Assembly (NCBI RefSeq): GCF_023822045.1
Contig: NZ_CP084712.1
Span: 1,426,001-1,490,000 of the forward strand
DNA: 64,000 nt
From: Sphingopyxis sp. USTB-05
GTDB taxonomy: Bacteria > Pseudomonadota > Alphaproteobacteria > Sphingomonadales > Sphingomonadaceae
Direction: 5' to 3'
Part shown: positions 18,255 to 27,346 of the stretch, piece by piece
How positions within the stretch are numbered: position 1 is the first letter of the stretch
How the letters are laid out: each line of letters opens with the position of its first letter
The notes under the pieces: generated by a model
Database searches by the model: none
What the model saw: the letters and a program-made list of their open reading frames with translations, nothing else
What the model was told of the DNA's origin: nothing
Program-made: the position numbers and the translations under genes

Positions 18255-19471
18255 TCCGCGCTGTTCCGGAGCGTGGCCTCATAGCATTCGACGAGCTTGG
18301 CTCCGACCGTTTCGACGGAAAAATGGCTGGCGCAATGATGTCCACCGTTCTCAGCCGCCCGTGCGGCCGCTTCCGGATAGTCGAACATCCAGACAAGCCG
18401 CTGCGCAAGCGCTTCAGGATCGCCGATCGGCGTCAGGAAGCCTGATTCCCCGTGCTGGATGATCTCGTCGCACCCAGGCCAATCGGTCGAGATCATCGGG
18501 CTGGCCGAGGCAAGCCCCTCAAGCAGGGCATAAGGAAAATTCTCCACCCGCGAGGCGAGGACAGTGACGAAGGCCTGCCGACGGAGCACGGCGATTTCGG
18601 AAGGCTTCAGCGTCCCGGTCAATTCGACGCGTCGTGCTGTTTCCGGTGAGAGGTTCGCACGCGCATATGCCTCGAAATCGGCGAGCTGCCCCGGGCCCGT
18701 CTCAATGCCGATCACCGGCCCGACCAGCGTCAACCTGGCATCGGGATGTTCACGCAGTAGCTGCTCGAAAGCCAGCAGCATGGTGTCGGCGCCCTTCCAA
18801 TAATCGAAGCGTCCGATCATCAGGATACGATTGCGATCACACGTTGCAAGGTTCCAGCGTTCGCTTTGGGCAGGCAGGCGAATGGGGTTCGGGATGACGG
18901 CGTCGCGTTCCCGAACCGGGCGCCGGTAATTCTCGCAGGTGACCTTCATCATCGCGCGGGTTGGTGCGGTCAACGTATGTGAAGTCCGCACCGCGCGTCC
19001 TTCGGTATGGCAACGCTGCAGGTCGTTCAGCTTGTCGCGAGCCGTTCGCGGCTTGGGAGGCTTCAGAAAGTGAGGGCCATGCAAACGCGTCACGACCGGA
19101 ATTCCGGTGAGGCGCTGCACCGTGTGCGACCAGCCGAAGCTTTCTTCCATTTCGAGGATGTCGATGGGGTCGGCGCGATGGGCTGCACTGACCTGCGCAG
19201 CCAGTTGCTGACCCAGGCGTGGCAAGCCGCCGTGATAAGTGTCTATGCGGCGGGAAATCCGCCGTTGCAGCCGACCGAATCCGCCGAGTGTCTCGATTGG
19301 CGCGAGCAGCGGCATGTCGACGCCATCACTCGGATAGCGTCGCCCTTCGGACAATATCGTGACCCTGTGCCCCTGGGCGATAAGGTATTCCCTTACCGTA
19401 GAGACATAGCTGACGATTCCGTTCGCTGCCCCCGCAGGCGGCCAATGAGGAGAGTAAAGTGCTACATGCAC
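18251..19471 (-). CDS. GT4-family glycosyltransferase
   Basis: The 406-aa GT-B enzyme starts VALYSPHWPPAGAANGIVSY, with the glycine-containing N-terminal loop typical of GT4. TRLHGPHFLKPP follows, then the donor half with ILMIGRFDYWKGAD, LVGPVIG and SRVENFPYALLEGLASASP (E-x7-E). It should act in EPS repeat-unit assembly. GTG 19471 has GGAG 9 nt upstream. It is divergent from the 2OG oxygenase gene at 19653, leaving a 181-bp region that must hold promoters for both directions. Confidence 0.88.
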   Translation of the reverse strand: MHVALYSPHWPPAGAANGIVSYVSTVREYLIAQGHRVTILSEGRRYPSDGVDMPLLAPIETLGGFGRLQRRISRRIDTYHGGLPRLGQQLAAQVSAAHRADPIDILEMEESFGWSHTVQRLTGIPVVTRLHGPHFLKPPKPRTARDKLNDLQRCHTEGRAVRTSHTLTAPTRAMMKVTCENYRRPVRERDAVIPNPIRLPAQSERWNLATCDRNRILMIGRFDYWKGADTMLLAFEQLLREHPDARLTLVGPVIGIETGPGQLADFEAYARANLSPETARRVELTGTLKPSEIAVLRRQAFVTVLASRVENFPYALLEGLASASPMISTDWPGCDEIIQHGESGFLTPIGDPEALAQRLVWMFDYPEAAARAAENGGHHCASHFSVETVGAKLVECYEATLRNSAE

Positions 19472-19652
19472 TGGTGTTTTCTCCGGGAGTTTCCATCTGC
19501 TGTTTTAGCCCCGGCACTATTTTCTGTCGATTATAAGAACTCCCAAGGTGATTTCCCCGGCTTGCTCCGGCCCCGCCGAGCGTGTTTGATAATGGTAAGA
19601 AAGACCGGCCCCTTCCGTCCCGGGGTCTTGTCGACGTTCGGACGAGATAGGA

Positions 19653-20477
19653 ATGCATGTACTCCGTTTAAAAGACCTGGGGGGATACCGGTGCTTCGAT
19701 GCTGAGCAGTGCCATGCTGCGGGCGTGTTGTGGGCGGAGACGTATCAAGCGAACCAGCCGTTTCCTCACATCGTTCTCGATGATTTTCTCGATCGCGATT
19801 TTTTGCGCGGCGTGGCTGAGGAGTTCCCGGACAATGGGGAACAGGACTGCTTCATGCGCGAGCAAGAGCGGCTGAAATTCCAGTTTCGACCTGACCAATG
19901 CGAAGGGCCGCTGACGCGAATGTTGTTCGCCGAGCTGAATTCGCGGGCGTTTATGTCGTTCCTTTCCGGGCTCACGGGCATCCAGGGGCTGATCCCCGAC
20001 CCCTATCACGCAGGCGCCGGGCTTCATGAAACCAAGCGTGGCGGTCATCTCAGCATCCATGCCGATTTTCCTCGGCACAAGGAAATGGGCGTGACGCGCC
20101 GGCTCAACCTGCTCATCTATCTGAACGACGATTGGCGCGACGAATTTGGCGGCGCGCTGGAGTTGTGGGACAAACGGATGCGGGCGGCCACGCAGCGGAT
20201 CATGCCGCTCTTCGGCCGTGCGGTAATCTTTTCCACGGATCGCGACACTTTTCATGGTCATCCCGATCCGTTGTCGTGCCCGGAAGACCGATCGCGACGT
20301 TCGATCGCAACCTATTATTACACGGCCGGCCTTGAACAGGACGATGGCCTGATCGAACGCACGACGGATTTCCGGCAACGGCCGGGCAGCGCTGACAAGC
20401 GCGATTGGCGAGTCCTGTTCCACCATCTCAAGGCCGACTGGTTGCCTCCGGCGCTGCAACGGCGAAAGAACGGATAA
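19653..20477 (+). CDS. prolyl-4-hydroxylase-like 2OG-Fe(II) oxygenase
   Basis: The 274-aa protein has the 2OG-FeII_Oxy fold signatures: HLSIHADFPRH (HxD), NLLIYLNDDWRDEFGGALELW, distal TFHGHPDP and RRSIATYYYT with the 2-oxoglutarate-binding Arg. The layout resembles sugar- or protein-hydroxylating family members often found near glycosyltransferase genes. It is the first gene of the plus-strand run leading to the NRPS-PKS and is followed by a GT2 after 39 bp. It could hydroxylate the NRPS-PKS product, its sugar or an EPS component. It is unrelated in motif spacing to the oxygenase at 6148-7113. Confidence 0.85.
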   Translation: MHVLRLKDLGGYRCFDAEQCHAAGVLWAETYQANQPFPHIVLDDFLDRDFLRGVAEEFPDNGEQDCFMREQERLKFQFRPDQCEGPLTRMLFAELNSRAFMSFLSGLTGIQGLIPDPYHAGAGLHETKRGGHLSIHADFPRHKEMGVTRRLNLLIYLNDDWRDEFGGALELWDKRMRAATQRIMPLFGRAVIFSTDRDTFHGHPDPLSCPEDRSRRSIATYYYTAGLEQDDGLIERTTDFRQRPGSADKRDWRVLFHHLKADWLPPALQRRKNG

Positions 20478-20516
20478 CGCCATGCGGAGGGGGGGACGCT
20501 TCGGAGGGGCAGGGCG

Positions 20517-21671
20517 ATGATAATCGCTTCGCTCTGTATCTGCGCCGCGGTGTTGGTGGCTTTTCTTGCGCTTCAATGCTTGCTGGGATCGGGCGCGCAG
20601 AAGTCCACATTGCTCCCAGAACGGGAAGGGCGGCCGCATTTCACGGTACTGATGCCCGCCCATGACGAGGCGGGAGGAATCGCCGCCGCCGTCCAGTCGA
20701 TATTGGATCAACTGGGCGAGGGCGACAGGTTGCTGGTCGTCGCCGACAATTGCAGCGACGATACGGCGCCTATCGCCCGAAGATTGGGCGCCGACGTCAT
20801 CGAACGCTTCGATTCGTCTTTGAGGGGCAAGGGACATGCGCTCGAGTTCGGTCGCGCCTTTCTCCGCGACCAGCCGAGCGATATCGTGATCATTGTCGAT
20901 GCGGATTGCCTTGCGGAGCCGGCCGCGCTCGCGAAACTCGCTTCTGCCGCCGCCATGGACGATGCGGTTGTGCAAGGCGCCTATCTTATGGCTCCGCCCA
21001 TCAACGCGTCGGCCCGGGTACGCATTTCCTGCTTCGCTTTCCTGATCAAGAACCTCGTTCGCCAGCGTGCCTTGCAACGCTTGGGCGGCTCGGCACTGCT
21101 TCAGGGATCGGGCATGGCCTTTCCGCGCCGGATTTTTGATGCGATCGAGTGGCGGGCGGCGTCGCTCGTCGAGGATCTCGATATGGGGCTCGATCTTCTG
21201 CTGGCCGGGGAACGCGTCACATTTGAGGAAGACGCGCTGTTCGTCAGCGCCGCGAGTTCCGAAAAGGGCACGGCCGGTCAGCGACGGCGCTGGGAACATG
21301 GCATGCTGCACTCCATGGGGCGCTATGTTCCCGCGCTGCTGGGGCGTGCGATCGGCGGGCGCTGGCGGCTCGCTCTCGTGGCTTTCGACCTGATGGTCCC
21401 CCCCACCGTCATGCTGCTCGTCGTCTCGCTGCTCCTGCTTGCGGTCGGAGTTGCGGTGCAGGGCGCGAGTCTTTCGGTTCTGCTTCTTGCACTCGCATTG
21501 GCCTTGCTCTGTCTGGGGCTTGCGCGAGCCTGGCGGGCAGAAGGCCGCGACATATTGCCGTTGCGAACTGTGGCGCAAATTCCGGCCTACATGCTCTGGA
21601 AGCTGCCGATCGCGGCACAGTTTCTTGTCCGCCGCGAAAAGCAATGGATACGCACGGAGCGCGAATCATGA
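20517..21671 (+). CDS. GT2 glycosyltransferase, membrane-bound cellulose-synthase-like
   Basis: The 384-aa protein has an N-terminal helix (residues 3-22), a GT-A domain (VLMPAHDEAGGI, VADNCSDDT, the metal-binding DAD in IIVDADC, the acid EDLDMG and QRRRWEHGM), then two or three C-terminal helices (about residues 295-345). The DxD, ED and QxxRW set marks a processive-type GT2 fold (BcsA/NodC/HasA-like), although single-addition relatives are common. The start follows a purine-rich GGGGCAGGGCG. Its stop overlaps the next GT2 by ATGA. Confidence 0.87.
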   Translation: MIIASLCICAAVLVAFLALQCLLGSGAQKSTLLPEREGRPHFTVLMPAHDEAGGIAAAVQSILDQLGEGDRLLVVADNCSDDTAPIARRLGADVIERFDSSLRGKGHALEFGRAFLRDQPSDIVIIVDADCLAEPAALAKLASAAAMDDAVVQGAYLMAPPINASARVRISCFAFLIKNLVRQRALQRLGGSALLQGSGMAFPRRIFDAIEWRAASLVEDLDMGLDLLLAGERVTFEEDALFVSAASSEKGTAGQRRRWEHGMLHSMGRYVPALLGRAIGGRWRLALVAFDLMVPPTVMLLVVSLLLLAVGVAVQGASLSVLLLALALALLCLGLARAWRAEGRDILPLRTVAQIPAYMLWKLPIAAQFLVRREKQWIRTERES

Positions 21672-22585
21672 CCAACACGAATGCCGCCGCCACGCGAACG
21701 GGCGAAGTCGGTTTCGTCATTATCGGTCGCAACGAGGGCAGTCGGCTGGTGACCTGCGTCGACAGCGTGCTGAGGGAGACGTCGCTCGCGATCTATGTCG
21801 ATTCCGGTTCGCATGACGGGAGCTGCGACTTTGCCCGCGGTCGCGGTCTGCCGGTCGTCGACCTGGACCGGGCCTTGCCCTTTACCGCTGCGCGGGCGCG
21901 CAACGCCGGGGCCAAGTGGATGATCGAGCATTATCCCGATCTGGAATATCTCCATTTTATCGACGGCGATTGCGAACTGGTCGCGGGCTGGCTGGACAAG
22001 GCGATGGACGCGATGCGGGCCGAGCCCGATCTGGCGTCGGTGTGCGGCCGTCGGCGCGAACGTTCGCCGGATGCCAGCCCCTATAATCAACTATGCGATC
22101 AGGAATGGAACACGCCCGTCGGTATCGCCGAAACCTGTGGCGGCGATGCGCTGTTTCGCGTCAAACCCTTCGTCGAGGTCGGCGGTTTTTCGGAGGATCT
22201 GATCGCGGGTGAAGAGCCCGATCTTTGTCATCGTATCCGGCTGAACCACTGGCGGATCCGCCGGATCGGTCATGACATGACGATCCACGACGCCGCGATG
22301 ACCGAGTTTCGGCAATGGTGGCAACGCAGCCGGCGCAGCGGCTATGCGACCGCGGAAGCCTATAGCCGCCGGGGCGAATATAATCCGCGACTGGGTCACC
22401 AGGTCGCGAGTAACCTCTTGTGGGCGCTCCCAATCTTCTGGCCGCTGTGGCCGCTGCTGTGGCTACGTGTCTATTTCAGCGGCGGAGCTTTGCAGGCCAG
22501 CTTCATCACGCTGGGCAAGCTCCCGCACCTGCAGGGCCAGATCGACTATTGGCGCAGGCGTCGCAGGCTGATCGAGTATAAATGA
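21668..22585 (+). CDS. GT2 glycosyltransferase
   Basis: The 305-aa enzyme has the GT-A start GFVIIGRNEGSRL, DSGSHDGSC, the metal site FIDGDCELV and FSEDLIAGEEPDLCHRIR near the acceptor site. A hydrophobic segment near the C terminus (LLWALPIFWPLWPLLWL) suggests membrane association. Coupled by ATGA to the preceding GT2. A gap of 111 bp with no clear terminator separates it from the NRPS gene, so it may be co-transcribed with it. Confidence 0.85.
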   Translation: MTNTNAAATRTGEVGFVIIGRNEGSRLVTCVDSVLRETSLAIYVDSGSHDGSCDFARGRGLPVVDLDRALPFTAARARNAGAKWMIEHYPDLEYLHFIDGDCELVAGWLDKAMDAMRAEPDLASVCGRRRERSPDASPYNQLCDQEWNTPVGIAETCGGDALFRVKPFVEVGGFSEDLIAGEEPDLCHRIRLNHWRIRRIGHDMTIHDAAMTEFRQWWQRSRRSGYATAEAYSRRGEYNPRLGHQVASNLLWALPIFWPLWPLLWLRVYFSGGALQASFITLGKLPHLQGQIDYWRRRRRLIEYK

Positions 22586-22696
22586 CCGGGGGTGTGATTT
22601 CGTCATTCCCCATTTTTACCACATGATTTGCCTACGGAGTTGTTGAAGTAGTTGCGCCCCCGCTTCCGCCCTACGATGTGCTCAAAGGAGAACATC

Positions 22697-25600
22697 ATGG
22701 CGGGACCGGCTCCGTCCAGCGAATCCAGCGTGCATCAGGGTAAGCAGCGCAGCATCCTCATCGGACGCGAAACCTTGCTTGGGGCATGTGGCGGGCTGCT
22801 GCTCGAGCAGCAGCACGAGATTGTCGCGGTCGTCGCACCCGAAGGGCCGGCTGCCGCCTGGGCGCGCCGCGCCGGCGTGCCCCTCTTTGGACGTTCGAAA
22901 GATTTGCTCGAGGCCGACCTCGGTCCGATCGACTATCTGTTCAGCATCACCAATCTGACCGTCTTGTCGCCGGATGTGCTTGCACTGGCGTCACGCGCCG
23001 CGATCAATTTCCACGATGGCCCGCTTCCGGCCTATGCCGGGCTCAACACGCCGAGCTGGGCGTTGCTGGAGGGCGAATCCGAACATGGCGTAACATGGCA
23101 TCTGATGACCGACGCGGTCGATTGCGGCGACATTCTGGCTAGCGAAACCCTTGCGATCGAAGACGGCGAAACGGCGCTGTCGTTGAACACCAAATGCTTC
23201 GAAGCGGGACTGCGGACTTTTGCAGCATTGGCTGAAGATTTGACGGCTGCGGTCGAGCGCCGCCAGCCCGTATCGAGCCCGCCGGAACGCTTCTACGGCA
23301 AGGAAGCACGCCCCGTCGCCGCCGCGACGATCGACTGGGACGCGCCTGCGCACGAAATTGCTCGCCGGGTTTCCGCGCTCGATTTCGGTGCCCATCGCAA
23401 CCCCCTTGGCGTTGCGAAGACATTGTTGGGCGATCGGTTGATCCTGGTACATGCTGCAACTGCGCTGGACCGGGCCAGCGGTGCAGCACCGGGGACCATC
23501 ATTGATGGCGGCGAGTCCCCAATTGTCGCCACGGGCAGCGGCGATATCCGACTGGATCGGCTGACCGATGCCGACGGCGGACCTCTGGCGTTCGCGCCTT
23601 TGTCCGCGGGCCAACGCTTCGAATCGATCGGCGGCGACCGCTTGGACACGCTTGGTACGCTGGACAGCGCCTCGGCGCACTACGAAGGCTGGTGGCATCG
23701 CCGGCTTGCCGGTCGCGATGCGCTGTTGCTCCCGCAGTTTCAGGCGAAAAGCGGTGATCGGTACGAGGCGCCCATCGTGTCGGACCGCAAGGCTCCCGCC
23801 GGACGGGTCCCGTCGGACCTGCTCGCGGCATGGGTTGCCTATCTGGGTCGCGTCGCGGACCGCGATACCGTGGATATCGGATATGTTGATCAGGTTTATC
23901 TGTCCCGGCTCGAGGATGTCGCGCCGTGGTTCGCCGATCAAATGCCGCTGCATGTTGCGATCGACTGGGGGCAACCGCTCGGCGTCTTTGCCGACCGATT
24001 GGCGAACGAGGTCGGCGCCATGCACAAGCGGATCGCGATCGCACGCGATCTGATCGCACGGATGCCGGACCTGCGCGGATCGGACGGCTTCGGCTTTCCC
24101 GTCTCCGTGCAGTTGGTCGATCGGCTCGATCAGGCCGTCTCCGCGCAGGGGACGGTACTCCATCTGGCCATTGCCGGCGATGGCAGCGGCTGCCGGTTGA
24201 TCCATGATCCGGCCCGGATCGACCATGCCGCGCTCGCGGATTTGTGGGTCGGGTTCGAAAGGATGCTGGCGGCGGCCGATGCCGCGCCCGAGACACCGGT
24301 CGGCCGCCTTTCGTTACTCGATGAGGCCGAATATCACCAGGTGATCCGGGTATGGAATGCCGAAGCGGGCGAAACCTCGACCGCGTCGGGCGTCCATCAC
24401 ATGATCGCGGACCAGGCGCGCCGGACTCCCGACAAGGTCGCAGTTACCGCGCGTGGTCGCAGCATGACCTATGCCGAACTCGACGCACGCGCGAATCGGC
24501 TCGCCCGTTATCTGCATGGTCTGGGTGTCCGGCCCAACGTCATGGTCGGCCTCAATGTCGAACGATCCGTCGAGCTCGCTATATGCGTGCTGGCGATCCA
24601 CAAGGCGGGCGGAGCCTATGTTCCGCTCGACCCCGCCTATCCGCGCGACCGCCTTGCGCACATGATCGCGGATTCGGGGATGCCGGTAATCGTCACCCAG
24701 TCGTCGTTGGTCGGCGACCTGCCCGCCGCCGGGGCGCATCTTGTGTGCATCGACCAGCTTGATGGCGAGCTCGCCATGCTGTCCGATGAAGCTTTCGACG
24801 GCGGTGCGACTGGCGAGGATCTCGTCTATGTCATCTACACCTCCGGTTCGACCGGCCTGCCGAAAGGCGTGATGATCGAGCACCGGCAACTCGTCAATTT
24901 CTTCGCAGGGATGGACCGGCAGCTCGAACCCGACGGGGTCTGGTTGGCGGTGACGAGCCTCAGCTTCGATATCTCGGTTCTCGAAATCTGCTGGCCGCTC
25001 ACGCGTGGCTATCATGTGGTGGTCGCTACAGAGCGTGAGGTGCGCGGCGATGTCGTATCGCGCGATGGAGGCAAGGCACCGGAATTCAGCCTCTTCTATT
25101 TTGCGAGCGCGGATGGCGCTAGCGCCGCCGACCACTATCGGCTGTTGATGGAGGGCGCGCGCTTTGCCGACGCCAATGGTTTCGAGGCGGTTTGGACGCC
25201 GGAACGCCATTTTCACGCCTTTGGCGGACCTTATCCCAATCCGGCCGTGATTTCCGCCGCGCTTGCGGCGTCGACTTCGCGGCTCAAGATTCGCGCGGGG
25301 AGCGTGGTCGCGACATTGCACCATCCGGCGCGGATTGCCGAGGAATGGGCGTTGGTCGACAATCTGTCGGGCGGCCGCGTCGGTATCGCTTTCGCCTCCG
25401 GATGGCAGCCGAACGACTTCGTGTTTGCTCCCGACAATTTCGCCGATCGCAACGGTGCGCTGAAGCGCAACATGGACGATGTCCGTGCGCTGTGGCGGGG
25501 CGAGGCGCGCAGCTTCCCGGGACCGCTCGGCGATGTCGAACTGATGACCTACCCGCGTCCGGTGCAGCCGGAACTTCCGGTGTGGATCACATCGGCCGGC

Positions 25601-27343
25601 AATGTGCAGACATTCGAGGAAGCAGGGCGGTCGGGCGCCAATGTGCTGACGCACCTGCTGGGGCAGAATGTCGAGGAAGTGGCCGCGAAGATCGCCGCCT
25701 ATCGCCGTGCCCGGGCAGCCGCCGGCCATCAGGGCGAGGGGCTTGTCACGTTGATGCTGCACAGCTTTGTCGGCGAAAACGCCGACGAGGTGCGGTCGAT
25801 CGTGCACGGGCCGCTGACCGAATATCTGCGTACTTCGACCAACCTCCTCAAACAATATGCCTGGTCGTTCCCGACCTTCAGGCAGCCGGTTGGCGCCGAG
25901 GCGGGCAAGGAAATCGAATTGTCGGGGCTCAGCGACGAGGAAACCGACGCGCTGCTCGATCATGCCTTCGATCGCTATTTCGAGACCAGCGGCCTTTTCG
26001 GGACGCCCGAGGATTGTTTGCCGTTGATTCGGCGCCTTCAGGCGATCGGGGTGGACGAGATTGGCTGCCTGATCGACTTCGGCATCGCCACCGATACGGT
26101 GCTTGAAAGCCTGCCTGCGCTCAACCGTCTACGCTGCCTTGCCGCGGCAGAGGCGGAGGGCGCCGAGAACAGCCTGCCGGAACTGATGGTGCAGCACGGC
26201 GTCACGCATCTTCAATGCACGCCGTCGCTGCTCAATGTGCTGGCGAGCGATGGGGCGGCGCGTCCGCACCTGTCCGAACTCAAGCGCCTGATGGTCGGTG
26301 GAGAGGCTTTCCCGCCGCACCTCGCCCGCGACATGTTCTCGCTTGTCGATGGTGCCGTCATGAACATGTACGGCCCGACCGAGACGACGATCTGGTCGGC
26401 GACCCATGTCTTGCAGGCCGATGACGACGTACCGCCGCTTGGCCGTCCCTTGCTCAACCAGCAGGTCTATGTTCTCGACCGGCGGATGCAGCCGGTCCGC
26501 CCGGGTACGCCCGGCGAACTGATCATCGCCGGCGACGGCGTGGTGCGGGGTTATCTCGATCGCCCCGAACTTACCGCAGAGCGCTTCATCGCGGATCCGG
26601 TCGCATTCGGGGGCCGGGCATATCGCACGGGCGACCTCGTGCGGCAGCGTTCCGACGGAACGCTCGAATTCCTCGGCCGGCTCGATCATCAGGTCAAGGT
26701 TCGCGGCTATCGCATCGAGCTGGGCGAGATCGAGGCGCGGCTGGCCGATCATCCCGATGTTGTCGAGGTGGTGGTCGTCGCGCATCGCGCGGAGGGAGCC
26801 GCAGACTCGCGCCTGATCGCCTATCTGGCGGCGACCGGCGTGGCGTCGAACGACGTGCTACGCGATCATCTGCGGGCAAGCTTGCCCGAATTCATGGTGC
26901 CGTCGGCCTTCATTCAGGTCGACGCATTGCCGCGGACACCGAATGGCAAGATTGATCGTAAGGTGTTGCCCGACCCCGCGCGCGTCGCGATCGAGGTGCC
27001 GGCGAACGAGGTGGTCGAGCCGGCCAGCGGCATGGAAGCACAGATTCACAAGATCTGGTGCGACCTCCTCAACCTGTCCAATGTCGGTTTGCGCGACAAT
27101 TTCTTCGATATCGGCGGCCACTCGCTGCTTGCAGTGCAACTCCACCGCCGCCTTTCGGGGGTATCGGAAAAGCCGGTATCGCTGACCGACATCTTCCGGT
27201 TCCCAACCGTTGCCACGCTCGCGGCGCATCTGTCGGTGTCGCAGCCGCAGGTCGCGGCCGCGCGCGAGGGACAGGATCGCGCGAACAACCGGCGGGCCGC
27301 GCTTCAGCGCCGCGGCGCTGCACGTGCGCTCGCGAGGAGCTGA
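22697..27343 (+). CDS. NRPS: formyltransferase - half condensation - adenylation interrupted by luciferase-like monooxygenase - carrier protein
   Basis: The 1548-aa protein starts at ATG 22697 (AAAGGAG 7 nt upstream). Domains: formyltransferase N and C parts, about residues 14-320, with the catalytic set N104, H106, D142 at the spacing of Met-tRNA formyltransferases; a condensation-like C-terminal lobe, about 327-552, lacking the HHxxxDG lobe; adenylation N part, about 560-785 (A3 YTSGSTGLPKG, A4 LSFDISVLE); an FMN-dependent luciferase-like monooxygenase, about 796-1145 (PERHFHAFGGPYPNP), inserted between A4 and A5; adenylation C part (A5 MYGPTETT, A10 NGKIDRK); and a carrier protein with its pantetheine Ser at 1476 (GGHSLLAV). 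The binding-pocket residues read by eye as D-I-L-Q-M-G-M-I-W-K, close to a published glycine code as I recall it. The expected product is an N-formyl, alpha-oxygenated aminoacyl thioester handed to the PKS 3 bp downstream. The monooxygenase resembles the group called MupA/Atu3671. Confidence 0.9.
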   Translation: MAGPAPSSESSVHQGKQRSILIGRETLLGACGGLLLEQQHEIVAVVAPEGPAAAWARRAGVPLFGRSKDLLEADLGPIDYLFSITNLTVLSPDVLALASRAAINFHDGPLPAYAGLNTPSWALLEGESEHGVTWHLMTDAVDCGDILASETLAIEDGETALSLNTKCFEAGLRTFAALAEDLTAAVERRQPVSSPPERFYGKEARPVAAATIDWDAPAHEIARRVSALDFGAHRNPLGVAKTLLGDRLILVHAATALDRASGAAPGTIIDGGESPIVATGSGDIRLDRLTDADGGPLAFAPLSAGQRFESIGGDRLDTLGTLDSASAHYEGWWHRRLAGRDALLLPQFQAKSGDRYEAPIVSDRKAPAGRVPSDLLAAWVAYLGRVADRDTVDIGYVDQVYLSRLEDVAPWFADQMPLHVAIDWGQPLGVFADRLANEVGAMHKRIAIARDLIARMPDLRGSDGFGFPVSVQLVDRLDQAVSAQGTVLHLAIAGDGSGCRLIHDPARIDHAALADLWVGFERMLAAADAAPETPVGRLSLLDEAEYHQVIRVWNAEAGETSTASGVHHMIADQARRTPDKVAVTARGRSMTYAELDARANRLARYLHGLGVRPNVMVGLNVERSVELAICVLAIHKAGGAYVPLDPAYPRDRLAHMIADSGMPVIVTQSSLVGDLPAAGAHLVCIDQLDGELAMLSDEAFDGGATGEDLVYVIYTSGSTGLPKGVMIEHRQLVNFFAGMDRQLEPDGVWLAVTSLSFDISVLEICWPLTRGYHVVVATEREVRGDVVSRDGGKAPEFSLFYFASADGASAADHYRLLMEGARFADANGFEAVWTPERHFHAFGGPYPNPAVISAALAASTSRLKIRAGSVVATLHHPARIAEEWALVDNLSGGRVGIAFASGWQPNDFVFAPDNFADRNGALKRNMDDVRALWRGEARSFPGPLGDVELMTYPRPVQPELPVWITSAGNVQTFEEAGRSGANVLTHLLGQNVEEVAAKIAAYRRARAAAGHQGEGLVTLMLHSFVGENADEVRSIVHGPLTEYLRTSTNLLKQYAWSFPTFRQPVGAEAGKEIELSGLSDEETDALLDHAFDRYFETSGLFGTPEDCLPLIRRLQAIGVDEIGCLIDFGIATDTVLESLPALNRLRCLAAAEAEGAENSLPELMVQHGVTHLQCTPSLLNVLASDGAARPHLSELKRLMVGGEAFPPHLARDMFSLVDGAVMNMYGPTETTIWSATHVLQADDDVPPLGRPLLNQQVYVLDRRMQPVRPGTPGELIIAGDGVVRGYLDRPELTAERFIADPVAFGGRAYRTGDLVRQRSDGTLEFLGRLDHQVKVRGYRIELGEIEARLADHPDVVEVVVVAHRAEGAADSRLIAYLAATGVASNDVLRDHLRASLPEFMVPSAFIQVDALPRTPNGKIDRKVLPDPARVAIEVPANEVVEPASGMEAQIHKIWCDLLNLSNVGLRDNFFDIGGHSLLAVQLHRRLSGVSEKPVSLTDIFRFPTVATLAAHLSVSQPQVAAAREGQDRANNRRAALQRRGAARALARS

Positions 27344-27346
27344 TCG

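Noticed and set aside
23679-24355. A pseudogene or frameshift in the NRPS condensation domain
   Set aside because: The half domain is in one uninterrupted frame joined to intact neighbours, so it looks like a stable reduced domain, not recent decay.
24314-25963. A 549-codon minus-strand open frame opposite the NRPS
   Set aside because: Antisense to the adenylation and monooxygenase domains; no motif or Shine-Dalgarno; composition typical of a shadow frame.
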